A stretch of DNA of 64,000 nucleotides, taken from NCBI GenBank assembly GCA_963849065.1, contig CAWKFM010000004.1, forward strand, positions 372,001-436,000, written 5' to 3'. This document shows positions 1 to 8,027 of this stretch, one piece after another. The notes beneath the pieces were generated by a model, which was not told the origin of the DNA, made no database searches, and was given only the letters and a program-made list of their open reading frames with translations. The stretch comes from TOLSYN sp963849065. Lineage in GTDB: Bacteria; Acidobacteriota; Terriglobia; Terriglobales; Acidobacteriaceae. How positions within the stretch are numbered: the stretch's first letter is position 1; each line of letters begins with the position of its first letter. The position numbers were made by a program, and so were the translations under genes.

Positions 1-83
1 CGTTGCTTTCGCGCAAGCACTATGCGGTGGTTCATCTGCGTCGGCGCTTGCGCGCCATTTATGACGAGTTTCTAAAAACGTGA
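1..83 (+). CDS. 3' end of a truncated gene, product unknown
   Basis: Reading in the frame that starts at base 3 gives 26 codons ending in TGA at 81-83, with the C-terminus HLRRRLRAIYDEFLKT. The 12-base gap to the next gene, which contains GAGGAGGAAGAGAG, suggests co-transcription with the small membrane protein downstream. The visible part is too short to assign a family. A basic, helical C-terminus of this sort would suit many proteins, including sigma factors, but I do not claim one. Confidence 0.5.
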   Translation, partial: LLSRKHYAVVHLRRRLRAIYDEFLKT

Positions 84-95
84 GGAGGAAGAGAG

Positions 96-437
96 ATGAC
101 AAGACATTGGGTGATGAGAGCGCTGAAGTTTCTGGTCTTTGCGGTTGCGGCCATTGCGGTCCTCGGCTGGATTGCGATGAGCCTGTGGAACCGTTTGATG
201 CCGGGGATTTTTGGGTGGAAGTTCATTGATTTCTGGCAGGCGGTGGGATTGGTGATCCTGTGCAAGATTCTTTTTGGCGGCTGGCGTGGTTACCCAGGGC
301 GGCGGATGTATTGGCGGCACCGCATGATGGAGCGCTGGGGACAGATGACACCCGAGGAGCGCGACAGGTTCCGCGAAGGGATGCGGATGCGCTTCGGTCG
401 CTGCGGCGAGCCTCCGTCTCCCAAGCCAACGGCTTGA
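96..437 (+). CDS. small two-helix membrane protein, unknown function
   Basis: 113 aa. A hydrophobic helix at about residues 8-30 and a second at about 45-62 suggest a small inner-membrane protein. The C-terminal half is basic and rich in Met and Arg, and contains MTPEERDRFREGMRMR, a pattern seen in many small stress- or metal-related helical proteins. The start at 96 has a strong GAGGAGG-type ribosome site. It follows a gene fragment by 12 bases, so the two are probably one operon. I do not recognise the family. Confidence 0.6.
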   Translation: MTRHWVMRALKFLVFAVAAIAVLGWIAMSLWNRLMPGIFGWKFIDFWQAVGLVILCKILFGGWRGYPGRRMYWRHRMMERWGQMTPEERDRFREGMRMRFGRCGEPPSPKPTA

Positions 438-719
438 GCAGAAGAAGCGGGCCAGGAACGTGGAGCACGGGTCAGGACTATGTAGTCAGGCTTAAGTGTG
501 ACGCGGGGCAGGGCTTGAAATGCCCGTTCGCTGCGGAGCGGATTGCAGCGAATTTTTCATGGAAGAATATTGGGTGATGAGCAGACGCTGGTTGGCATCC
601 AATGCTATCGTTAATTGCCTCTTGCCGTCGCGATGTTGGAGACAACAGAGCGGACGTGCGAAACCATCCATCATTGAAAACGCTCCGCCGCAGACGGCGG
701 TAGCGGAAAGGGATTCACC
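438..719. other. intergenic, nothing recognised
   Basis: This 282-base stretch lies between the membrane protein and the phasin-like gene. The open frames in it lack ribosome sites and protein-like composition. The promoter for the phasin-like gene is presumably here, but I could not place it. Confidence 0.4.
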
Positions 720-1133
720 ATGGCTGATGTAAAGACCACCGCCCCTGCCGATTTTACCAACCTCTTTTTGAAGGGAGTGGAGCAAGCGGCCGAGTTGCAG
801 AAGAAGTCGCTGGAAGCCGCTCTGCAGCAGAATGCCGAGGCGATTGCCACCTACAAAAAGGGAGCTGCAGCGGCGACGATGCCAAACGTGTTCGAACTCG
901 CGGGGAAGGCTCTGGAAAGCTATATCGAAGCGCAGAAGACCGTCATCGACCAGGTTGTGCAGCAGACTACCGCGCTGGTGGAGAGCACGAAGGGAAGCGG
1001 CATTTCGGCGCAGAAAGTTGCCGAGACCTTTACCAAGAACATCGAACAGTCGATCGAGCGTACCGTGGAAGTGCAGAAGAAGGCTCTGGAACTTGCGGTG
1101 CAGCAAGCCAAGGCGACCTTGGGCCGCAGCTAA
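720..1133 (+). CDS. phasin-family-like helical protein
   Basis: 137 aa, almost entirely amphipathic helix, rich in Ala, Gln, Lys and Glu, with no membrane segment. Repeated patterns such as AAELQKKSLEAAL and VEVQKKALELAVQQAK resemble the phasin (PHA granule coat) family, which is of similar length. Phasins coat polyhydroxyalkanoate inclusions, but related coiled proteins have other roles, and no PHA synthase gene is seen in this window. The ATG at 720 follows GGAAAGGG. The gene stands alone and is followed by a strong stem-loop. Confidence 0.6.
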   Translation: MADVKTTAPADFTNLFLKGVEQAAELQKKSLEAALQQNAEAIATYKKGAAAATMPNVFELAGKALESYIEAQKTVIDQVVQQTTALVESTKGSGISAQKVAETFTKNIEQSIERTVEVQKKALELAVQQAKATLGRS

Positions 1134-1221
1134 ACACATCACGGCGTCATGGCTGCGGCGCAGCTATGACGCCCAACACCTCCGGAACGATCCCAGACAA
1201 CGTTGAATGCAATGAGGGCGG

Positions 1222-1249
1222 CGCGGCTCTGCGGCGAGGCAGAGCCGCG
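1222..1249 (+). terminator. perfect 11-bp stem-loop after the phasin-like gene
   Basis: CGCGGCTCTGC (1222-1232) pairs exactly with GCAGAGCCGCG (1239-1249) across a 6-base loop. There is no U-run, so it may stop transcription weakly or stabilise the 3' end. Confidence 0.55.
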
Positions 1250-1265
1250 GTCGTGCTTTGCCGCG

Positions 1266-1502
1266 CAGGGTCGACGCATATAAATTCTCCCGGCAGGTCT
1301 GATGTGGGAGAAAGCTATTTGAAAACCTGCGAGATGAACCAAAATGGCTGAATTGGGAACCGTTTGCCGCTCGGCGACGTGCGGAAGGGAGCGGTTCTCC
1401 CTCATTCGGCGATTTGTCGGCCAGCATTCGTTTGCCAAACTGCCCCATGAGGAATCGAGATGGTAATCTTTGGACCCTGAAAAGTGATGTGCGTCGGCCC
1501 TG
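1266..1502. mobile_element. 237-bp MITE, copy 1
   Basis: This copy matches 24275-24511 over 237 bases with only two differences seen, both near the right end (GATGTG here, GATATA there). The ends form inverted repeats: left CAGGGTCGACG, right (reverse complement) CAGGGCCGACG. It is flanked by a perfect 10-bp direct repeat CTTTGCCGCG at 1256-1265 and 1503-1512, as expected of a target-site duplication. It encodes no transposase. As I recall, CAGGG ends and 8-10 bp duplications are typical of the ISAs1 family, so a transposase of that type elsewhere may move it. Confidence 0.88.
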
Positions 1503-1544
1503 CTTTGCCGCGTCCTTCGCTGCGTTCTTAGAGTCCCAGGCTGC

Positions 1545-1550
1545 TATACT
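1545..1550 (+). promoter_or_regulatory. candidate -10 box for fabZ-lpxA
   Basis: TATACT lies 46 bases before the fabZ start. No clear TTGACA-like -35 was found at the right spacing. The right flank of MITE copy 1 ends at 1512, so the element sits just upstream of this promoter. Confidence 0.4.
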
Positions 1551-1595
1551 TTATTTTTTTAGGGACTTTTAGGATTTTTTCCTCGGGACGGTCCA

Positions 1596-2120
1596 TTGAG
1601 CGAATTACACGGTCCAGATGCAAGCCTGACTCCAGATGTGCTGACGAACCTACCTCTCGACAGCGTAGCCATTCAAAAGATTCTGCCCCACCGCTATCCG
1701 TTTCTGCTGATTGACCGAGTCATCGAACTGGAGCGGAAAAAGCGGATCGTCGCCATTAAGAACGTGACGGTGAATGAAGAGTTTTTCCGGGGACACTTTC
1801 CGGGGAATCCGATTATGCCGGGCGTGCTGATGGTGGAGGCGATTGCGCAGACCGGAGCCACGCTGCTGATGACCGAGATTCCCAACCGCGCCGAGATGCT
1901 GACGGTGTTTACGGGGATCGAGCGGGCGAAGTTCCGCCGGCAGGTGATTCCGGGCGACCAGTTGCGTCTGGAAGTGAACGTGATTGTGTGGCGCCGGACG
2001 GCGGTGAAGATGGAAGGCACGGTTCTGGTGGAGGGCAAGGTGGTGTGCGAGGCGACGGTGACCTGCCAACTGGTGAGCCTGAAAAAGCCGGAGCCTGGGC
2101 CGGAAACGAGCGCGGAGTAG
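1596..2120 (+). CDS. fabZ: 3-hydroxyacyl-ACP dehydratase FabZ
   Basis: 174 aa. It dehydrates 3-hydroxyacyl-ACP in type II fatty acid synthesis in the cytoplasm. The hot-dog fold signature is clear: ILPHRYPFLLIDRV, then FFRGHFPGNPIMPGVLMVEAIAQ, which carries the catalytic His and Glu. The frame opens with TTG at 1596 and a weak ribosome site; a downstream GTG (codon 15) is an alternative. The N-terminus is about 20 residues longer than in E. coli FabZ. lpxA follows after 5 bases, the common fabZ-lpxA pairing that links fatty acid and lipid A synthesis. Confidence 0.95.
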   Translation: MSELHGPDASLTPDVLTNLPLDSVAIQKILPHRYPFLLIDRVIELERKKRIVAIKNVTVNEEFFRGHFPGNPIMPGVLMVEAIAQTGATLLMTEIPNRAEMLTVFTGIERAKFRRQVIPGDQLRLEVNVIVWRRTAVKMEGTVLVEGKVVCEATVTCQLVSLKKPEPGPETSAE

Positions 2121-2125
2121 GAACG

Positions 2126-2902
2126 ATGGCCATTCATCCCAGCGCCGTGGTGGACGCAAGTGTGCGGGTGCCGGATTCGTGCACGATTGGGCCGTTTTGC
2201 CTGGTGGGCGCGGACGTGGAGATGGGCGAGCACTGCGAACTGATGTCGCACGTGGTGCTGACGGGGCCGACGCGTCTGGGGAGTTATAACCGGATTCATC
2301 CGTTTGCAGTGGTGGGGATGGGGCCGCAGGATTTGACCTACCGGGGCGAGCCGACGCGGCTGGAGATCGGCGACCACAACGAGATTCGCGAGTATGTGAC
2401 GGTGCATCGCGGGACGGTGAAGGGCGGCGGGCTGACCAGGATCGGCTCGAAGTGCCTGCTGATGGCCTACGCGCATATCGCGCACGACTGCTTCATCGGC
2501 GACAACGTGATTATGGCCAACGCTGCGACCTTGGCCGGACACGTGACGGTGGAGGAGTGGGCGGTGGTCGGAGCGCTGAGTCCGGTGCATCAGTTTGTGA
2601 CCATCGGAAAACATTCCTACGTTGGCGGCGGGACGACGATTACGCAGAACGTGATGCCGTTTGCCAAGGCCTGCGCGGTGCGCGACGTGCACGCCTATGG
2701 GGCGAATGCGATTGGGCTGGAGCGAAGAGGCTTCAGCAAGGAGCGGGTGAAGGCGATACAGAGAGCCTTCCGGGTGCTGCTGGCGGCCAAGCTGAATACC
2801 ACGCAGGCGCTGGAGCGGATCGAATGCGAGGTGGAACAGACCGAGGATGTGAAGCTGCTGGTGGAGTTTATCCGCAAGAGCGAGCGCGGGATTGTGAAGT
2901 AG
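2126..2902 (+). CDS. lpxA: acyl-ACP--UDP-N-acetylglucosamine O-acyltransferase LpxA
   Basis: 258 aa, the normal length. It transfers 3-hydroxyacyl groups to UDP-GlcNAc, the first step of lipid A synthesis. Hexapeptide repeats of a left-handed beta helix run from about residue 5 to 190. YAHIAHDC holds the catalytic His, and the C-terminal helical part has the typical NAIGLERRGFSKE pattern. The open frame extends upstream into fabZ, but the ATG at 2126 starts exactly at the family N-terminus (MAIHPSAVVD) and lies 5 bases after the fabZ stop. Confidence 0.96.
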   Translation: MAIHPSAVVDASVRVPDSCTIGPFCLVGADVEMGEHCELMSHVVLTGPTRLGSYNRIHPFAVVGMGPQDLTYRGEPTRLEIGDHNEIREYVTVHRGTVKGGGLTRIGSKCLLMAYAHIAHDCFIGDNVIMANAATLAGHVTVEEWAVVGALSPVHQFVTIGKHSYVGGGTTITQNVMPFAKACAVRDVHAYGANAIGLERRGFSKERVKAIQRAFRVLLAAKLNTTQALERIECEVEQTEDVKLLVEFIRKSERGIVK

Positions 2903-3185
2903 GAGCCAGGTTTCAAAGGTTTCAAAGTTTCAAGGTTGAAGAGCAGGGCAAAATCGATTGCGGGCTGAAAGCCTCTCGGGCGGCGCTGGATATTTGGAGA
3001 TTGCTGGGGCCCTTCGCTTCGCACAGGGTGACCCGGAAATCCAAATCAGAGAATTCCAATCAGGGTGACACGAAGATCTAAATCAAGTTTCAGGCTGAGA
3101 AGAAGTGTGGACGATGAGGTGGCCGGGGCAGTATGCTCCGGCTTTGTTGTGTGGGCGGGACCAAAAGTGGGGCGAGGAGTGTGGG
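2903..3185. other. intergenic between lpxA and lpxI
   Basis: About 280 bases with no gene. It opens with a short run of TTTCAA-type repeats (2910-2940). GGCGAGGAG near 3171 is the ribosome site of lpxI. Nothing else was recognised. Confidence 0.4.
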
Positions 3186-4055
3186 ATGGCGACACGGCTG
3201 GGATTGATTGCGGGGAATGGGAAGTTTCCGCTGCTGGTGCTGGATGCGGCGCGGGCCAAGGGGTACGAGGTGGTGGTGGCGGCGATCCGCGAGGAGGCCG
3301 ATGCATCGATTGAACGGCACGGCGCGGCGGCGGTGCACTGGCTGAGCCTGGGCGAGTTGAGCAAGCTGATTGAGACCTTCAAGGCCGAAGGCGTCAGCGA
3401 GGCGATTATGGCCGGGCAGGTGAAGCACAAGCAGATCTTCAGCGCGATCCGTCCGGACCTGAAGCTGGCCAAGCTGCTGCTGAGTTTGACGACGCGGAAT
3501 ACGGATTCGCTGATTGGAGCGGTGGCCAAGGTGCTGAGCGACGAGGGTATCCACTTGCAGAGTTCGACCGAGCTGCTGGAGCCGATGCTGGCGCCGGTGG
3601 GCGTGCTGACGAAGCGGGCTCCGGGGGATACGGAGCTGACCAACATTACGTATGGGCGGGCGGTGGCGCATCACGTGGCGCGCTTTGACATTGGGCAGAC
3701 GGTGGTTATTGCCGAGGCGGCCTGCGTAGCGATCGAGGCGATGGAGGGCACGGACGAGGCGATTCTGCGGGCCGGGGCGCTAATGCAGAGCTTGCATGGC
3801 GAGGCCAGCACGCTGAGCCGAGCGCTGACCGTGGTCAAGGTGGCCAAGCCGAACCAGGACATGCGCTTCGACGTGCCGGTGGTGGGGATGCATACGATTG
3901 AGACGATGGTGCGGGCGGGAGCGAGCTGTCTGGCTCTGGATGCCAACAAGTGCCTGATCTTGGACCGCGAGAAGGTGATCGCAGCGGCCGACGCGGCGGA
4001 GATCGCCATTGCGGCCGAAGAGGCGGTGCACGTGGAGCAGTTGCATCATCGGTAG
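3186..4055 (+). CDS. lpxI: UDP-2,3-diacylglucosamine pyrophosphatase LpxI (DUF1009)
   Basis: 289 aa. LpxI hydrolyses UDP-2,3-diacylglucosamine to lipid X in lipid A synthesis and replaces LpxH in many bacteria. The N-terminus GLIAGNGKFPLLVLDAAR and later VVGMHTIETMVRAGASCLAL match the family. The ATG at 3186, with GGCGAGGAG upstream, gives the family start; an extension to 3105 is open but not conserved in style. It follows lpxA and precedes an amidase by 8 bases. Confidence 0.92.
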   Translation: MATRLGLIAGNGKFPLLVLDAARAKGYEVVVAAIREEADASIERHGAAAVHWLSLGELSKLIETFKAEGVSEAIMAGQVKHKQIFSAIRPDLKLAKLLLSLTTRNTDSLIGAVAKVLSDEGIHLQSSTELLEPMLAPVGVLTKRAPGDTELTNITYGRAVAHHVARFDIGQTVVIAEAACVAIEAMEGTDEAILRAGALMQSLHGEASTLSRALTVVKVAKPNQDMRFDVPVVGMHTIETMVRAGASCLALDANKCLILDREKVIAAADAAEIAIAAEEAVHVEQLHHR

Positions 4056-4063
4056 GCGGAGAG

Positions 4064-5353
4064 ATGCGGGGATACTGGAGCGGGTGGAGTTTGACGGATC
4101 TGCTGGCTGGGATGAAGCGCGGGGAGGTTTCCGCCGTGGAGGCGGTGCGCGGCTGCCTGGAGAGGATTGCTGCGGAGAACGGGGAGTTGCGGGCGTTTGT
4201 GAGCGTGGATGAGGATGGGGCGCTGCGCGAGGCGAGCGCGGCGGATTCAGGCAAAAGTTCGGATGGGGCGTTGCGGGGAGTCCCGCTCGCAATCAAAGAT
4301 CTCATCGACGTGCGGGGGATGCGGACGACGGCGGCGAGCCGGGTGCTGGAGGGTGCGCCGGCGGCCGAGGCGGATGCGGAGTGCGTGCGGCGGCTGCGGG
4401 CAGCCGGGGCGGTTGTGTTGGGGAAGACGAATCTGCATGAGTTTGCTTTTGGCGGCAGCGGGATGGTGAGCGCCTACGGGGCGGTGCCGAACCCGCTGGA
4501 CCGGACGAGGGTGAGCGGAGGATCGTCGTCGGGCTCGGCTGCGGCGGTTGCGGTGGGGATGTGCTTTGGGGCACTGGGAACGGACACGGCAGGGTCGGTG
4601 CGCTTGCCGGCGGCGTGCTGCGGCGTGGTGGGGTTCAAGCCTACGTGGGGCGCGGTTCCGGTGGCGGGGGTGATTCCGCTGGCGTGGTCGTATGACCACG
4701 TGGGTCCGCTGGCTCGGACGGTGGAAGATGCGGGCGTGCTGTTTGCGGTCATGGCGGCGGAGACGCCGGGGTGGGTGCAGTCGCCGGTACGTTGTGGTGT
4801 GGCGCGGAGGTACTTCTGCGAAGGGCTGGATGCGGAAGTGGCGGCGGGATTCGAGCGGGCGGTGGAAGCGGCTCGCGGGCTCGGGTGGAAGCTGCGCGAG
4901 GTGGAACTCGAGGTGAGCGAGGACCGGCGGGTGAGCAACGCGGAGACGTGGGCCTTCCATGCGAAATGGGCGGAGGAGCGCGGGGCTCTGTACGATCCGC
5001 GGACGCTGGCGCGGATTGTGAACGGTCGACTAGTGAAGGTGGAAGAGTACGTGGAGGCGCGGCGCGCGATGGAGTTGACGCGCGAGCGCTGGCGCGGGGG
5101 CGTACCGGGATTGGACGTGGTGCTGACGCCGACCTCTCCGGTGTTGCCGCCGAAGATCGAGGAGATGATGGGGCCGGAGGCTCGCGCGGTGGAGGTGAAG
5201 ATGCTGCGCAATACCAGGCCGTTCAACGTGCTGGGATGGCCGTCGGTGACGGTGCCGTGCGGCAGGTTAGTGGGAGTGCAGGTGAGCTCCGGATGGGGAA
5301 AGGACTGGGTGGCGCTGAGTGCGGCGCGGGAGTTGGAACGGGCGATGGGGTAG
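4064..5353 (+). CDS. amidase-signature enzyme (GatA-related)
   Basis: 429 aa. The amidase signature is present: LAIKDLIDV carries the catalytic Lys, SGGSSSGSAAAVA the cis-Ser, and GTDTAGSVRLPA the nucleophilic Ser. The protein is shorter than typical GatA (about 480 aa), and no gatB or gatC is adjacent, so it may be a stand-alone amidase rather than the tRNA amidotransferase subunit. The ATG at 4064 follows AGGCGGAGAG, 8 bases after lpxI. The coding strand is extremely G-rich, as in its neighbours. The substrate cannot be told from sequence. Confidence 0.85.
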   Translation: MRGYWSGWSLTDLLAGMKRGEVSAVEAVRGCLERIAAENGELRAFVSVDEDGALREASAADSGKSSDGALRGVPLAIKDLIDVRGMRTTAASRVLEGAPAAEADAECVRRLRAAGAVVLGKTNLHEFAFGGSGMVSAYGAVPNPLDRTRVSGGSSSGSAAAVAVGMCFGALGTDTAGSVRLPAACCGVVGFKPTWGAVPVAGVIPLAWSYDHVGPLARTVEDAGVLFAVMAAETPGWVQSPVRCGVARRYFCEGLDAEVAAGFERAVEAARGLGWKLREVELEVSEDRRVSNAETWAFHAKWAEERGALYDPRTLARIVNGRLVKVEEYVEARRAMELTRERWRGGVPGLDVVLTPTSPVLPPKIEEMMGPEARAVEVKMLRNTRPFNVLGWPSVTVPCGRLVGVQVSSGWGKDWVALSAARELERAMG

Positions 5354-5513
5354 GAAACCGCCCGCTATGGTTGGGTATCGGCTCCAACGATTAGCGAATC
5401 AGCTATGTTCCCGCCCAAATCATTAGCCAAACAGTCACTGCTTGCGATTTCTGCGCAAAGATTATTCGTCCAGTAAACTCCCCCTTCGAAACGATTATCG
5501 GAAACGCCAATCC

Positions 5514-6848
5514 TTATTGCGGGGTGGTGTCGGAGACCATGGTGGCGGCGGGGTCGATGGGCGGAGGGATCTGGGGGAGGATGCCGAGTTCGCGGTAGAT
5601 AGGGCGCAGGGCGTGGCGGATGGCAGGCAGGACGGTGAAGTAGATGCCGGCGGAGACGATGCAGATGAGGCCGCCGAAGACCAGGGTGCGGGGGGCTCCG
5701 AAGCGGGCGGCGATGGCGCCGCCGAGGAGCGAGCCGAAGGGCGTCATGCCCATGAATGCCATGGCGAAGTAGCTCATGACGCGGCCGCGCATGGCGGAGT
5801 CGGAGATGGTTTGCAGGATGGTGTTGCTGCTGGCGGTGAGCTGCATCATGGCGAAGCCGGCGGCGAGCAGCATGGCGATCGAGAGCGGAAGGCTGCGGGA
5901 GATTCCGAAAACCAGGATAGCGATGCCGAAGACGAGGGTGGCGAGTCCGATGCGGCGTCCCAAGCCGAGGACGGAACGGCGGGCGGCCATGGTGAGTGCG
6001 GCGATGAGGGCGCCGACTCCGATGGATCCCATGAGCATGCCAAGGGTGCTGGCGCTGCCGTGGAAGGTCTGGCGGGCAAAGATGGGGAGCAGGGAAACGT
6101 AGGGCATGCCGACGAGGCTGACGATGGCGAGCACGCCGAGGATGGAGCGCAGAGGCACTGATCCGAAGACGTAGTGGAAGCCTTCGGCCAGCTCGCGCCA
6201 GAGGTTTTCCTCCTCGCGGTGGCGGGGTGGAGCGGCGGCGACATGCATGAGCAGAAGACTGAGGATGACGGCGCCGTAGCTGATGCCGTCGATGGTGAAG
6301 CACCAGGCTTCGCCGAAGGCGGCGATGATGAAGCCTCCGACGGCGGGGCCGATGAGGCGGGCGGAGTTGAACATGGTGGAGTTGAGGGCGATGGCGTTGG
6401 GGAGGATGGCGCGGTCTTCGACCATTTCGATGAGGAAGGCCTGGCGGGCAGGGGTGTCAAAGGCGTTGATGATGCCCTGGGCGACGCTGAGCAGGGCGAT
6501 CTGCCAGACGTTGATGCGTCCGCTGAACGCGAGGACGGCGAGGGCGAAGGATTGCAGCATGGAGAGGTTCTGGGTCCAGACCAGGGTGCGGTGCCGGTTC
6601 CAGCGATCGACCCAGACCCCGGCAAAGGGGCCGAGGAGAAACGCCGGGACCTGTCCGAGGAAGGCGATGAGGCCGAGCATCCAGGCCGAGCCGGTGAGAC
6701 GGTAGACCAGCCAGCTGGTGGCGATGCGGGTCATCCAGGTGCCGATGAGCGAGAGGCTCTGGCCGCTGAAGAAAAGGCGGTAGTTGCGGCGTCCGAGAGC
6801 GCGGAGGAGGAATCGCCAGCCGGAGGCGGGTTGTGCCGGGGAAGACAT
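5514..6848 (-). CDS. MFS transporter (MFS_3/EntS-like exporter)
   Basis: 444 aa with about 12 hydrophobic segments. The N-terminal half has LGRRNYRLFFSGQSLSLIGT and the loop motif GVWVDRWNRHRTLVW, both typical of the MFS_3 (DUF894, enterobactin exporter EntS-like) group. DTPARQAF after helix 4-5 also fits. Inner membrane, probably proton-coupled efflux of an unknown small molecule. It is transcribed away from coaA, with a 131-base gap between the starts. Confidence 0.88.
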   Translation of the reverse strand: MSSPAQPASGWRFLLRALGRRNYRLFFSGQSLSLIGTWMTRIATSWLVYRLTGSAWMLGLIAFLGQVPAFLLGPFAGVWVDRWNRHRTLVWTQNLSMLQSFALAVLAFSGRINVWQIALLSVAQGIINAFDTPARQAFLIEMVEDRAILPNAIALNSTMFNSARLIGPAVGGFIIAAFGEAWCFTIDGISYGAVILSLLLMHVAAAPPRHREEENLWRELAEGFHYVFGSVPLRSILGVLAIVSLVGMPYVSLLPIFARQTFHGSASTLGMLMGSIGVGALIAALTMAARRSVLGLGRRIGLATLVFGIAILVFGISRSLPLSIAMLLAAGFAMMQLTASSNTILQTISDSAMRGRVMSYFAMAFMGMTPFGSLLGGAIAARFGAPRTLVFGGLICIVSAGIYFTVLPAIRHALRPIYRELGILPQIPPPIDPAATMVSDTTPQ

Positions 6849-6979
6849 GATCAGCTGATTGGATGATACCGGGGAAAGGCGAGTGCGAGCGATTTTGGCG
6901 CCGGGCGGCGGTTGGACTACACTCGTTGGACATACTCGGGGGTGGAGTGCCGGGGACCTTTGGCTGGCGAAAGGACTGG

Positions 6980-7966
6980 ATGGCAGAGGGCAAGGTAGCC
7001 GAACATCGCAGCGCGGCGGAAAGACGCAGGAAGTTTCCGCATCTCTATGACAAGTTTAGCCGGGAGCAGTGGGCGAAGCTGAGGGCCAATATGCCGCTGG
7101 AGATCAGCGGCGAGGACCTGGATGTGCTGCGCGGGTTGAATGACCCGGTGACGCTGGACGAGGTGGAGGAGATTTATCTGCCGCTGTGCCGGTTGCTGAA
7201 CATTCATATTGCGACGGCGAACGGGCTGGGGCGGGTGAAGGATTCGTTTCTGGGTCTGCCGACCAAGCGTCCTACGTATGTGATTGCGGTGACGGGCAGC
7301 GTGGCGGTGGGCAAGAGCACCTTTGCGCGGGTGCTGGCCGGAGTTCTGTCGCACTGGTCGGATCATCCTTCGGTGGAGCTGGTGACGACGGATGGATTTC
7401 TGTATCCCAACCAGGTGCTGAAAGAGCGCGGTTTGATGGAGAAGAAAGGTTTTCCGGAGAGCTACGACCTGCGAAGGATGCTGGACTTTATGATTGCCCT
7501 GCGTCAGGGCGAACAGGAGCTGAAGGTTCCGGTTTATTCGCATGACAGCTATGACATTGTTCCCAATGAGTTTCTGGAGATACAGCGGCCGGAGATTTTG
7601 ATCCTCGAGGGGCTGAACCTGCTGCAGATGCATCTGCCGGGCGGGTCGAAGGCGCCGAAGATTTTTGCCAGCGACCTGATTGATTTTTCGATCTACGTGG
7701 ACGCCGCCGAAGAGCACATCCGGCAGTGGTACGTGGAGCGCTTCCTGCTGCTGAAGAGCACGGCGTTCCGTAATCCGCGCTCGTACTTTCATCGCTTTGC
7801 CGAGATGGCGGATGAGGATGCGCAGGCGTTCGCCATCGACGTGTGGGAACGGATCAATCTGGTGAACCTGGTGAGGAATGTGGCGACGACCCGCGAGCGG
7901 GCGCAGGTGGTGATGCAGAAGGGAGCGGACCACCGGGTGCAGGAGGTTTGGCTGAGGCGGGTGTAG
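6980..7966 (+). CDS. coaA: type I pantothenate kinase CoaA
   Basis: 328 aa. It phosphorylates pantothenate in the first step of CoA synthesis. The P-loop is GSVAVGKST, followed by TTDGFLYPN and KGFPESYD, all typical of the bacterial CoaA fold. The C-terminus with NLVRNVATTRERAQ and VWLRRV is also conserved. The ATG at 6980, preceded by AAAGGA, gives the family N-terminus; an upstream extension to 6863 is open but unlike the family. A terminator follows. Confidence 0.95.
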   Translation: MAEGKVAEHRSAAERRRKFPHLYDKFSREQWAKLRANMPLEISGEDLDVLRGLNDPVTLDEVEEIYLPLCRLLNIHIATANGLGRVKDSFLGLPTKRPTYVIAVTGSVAVGKSTFARVLAGVLSHWSDHPSVELVTTDGFLYPNQVLKERGLMEKKGFPESYDLRRMLDFMIALRQGEQELKVPVYSHDSYDIVPNEFLEIQRPEILILEGLNLLQMHLPGGSKAPKIFASDLIDFSIYVDAAEEHIRQWYVERFLLLKSTAFRNPRSYFHRFAEMADEDAQAFAIDVWERINLVNLVRNVATTRERAQVVMQKGADHRVQEVWLRRV

Positions 7967-7990
7967 GAGCAGTCACAGAAAACGCAAACA

Positions 7991-8017
7991 GCCTGGGGCG
8001 AAAACCCCGGGCCTTTT
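7991..8017 (+). terminator. rho-independent terminator of coaA
   Basis: GCCTGGGG (7991-7998) pairs with CCCCGGGC (8005-8012), with one G-T pair, around a 6-base loop, followed by CTTTTT. It lies between the converging coaA and membrane-protein genes. Confidence 0.8.
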
Positions 8018-8027
8018 TCATTTGTGG

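Noticed and set aside
1139..1438. Minus-strand frame starting MANECW, repeated at 23872-24447
   Set aside because: Both copies are the MITE itself; the shared reading is a by-product of the repeat, not a conserved protein.
5442..6161. Long plus-strand frames opposite the MFS gene and others like it
   Set aside because: They are antisense shadows of G-rich coding sequence with unnatural Gly/Asp/Glu-rich composition.
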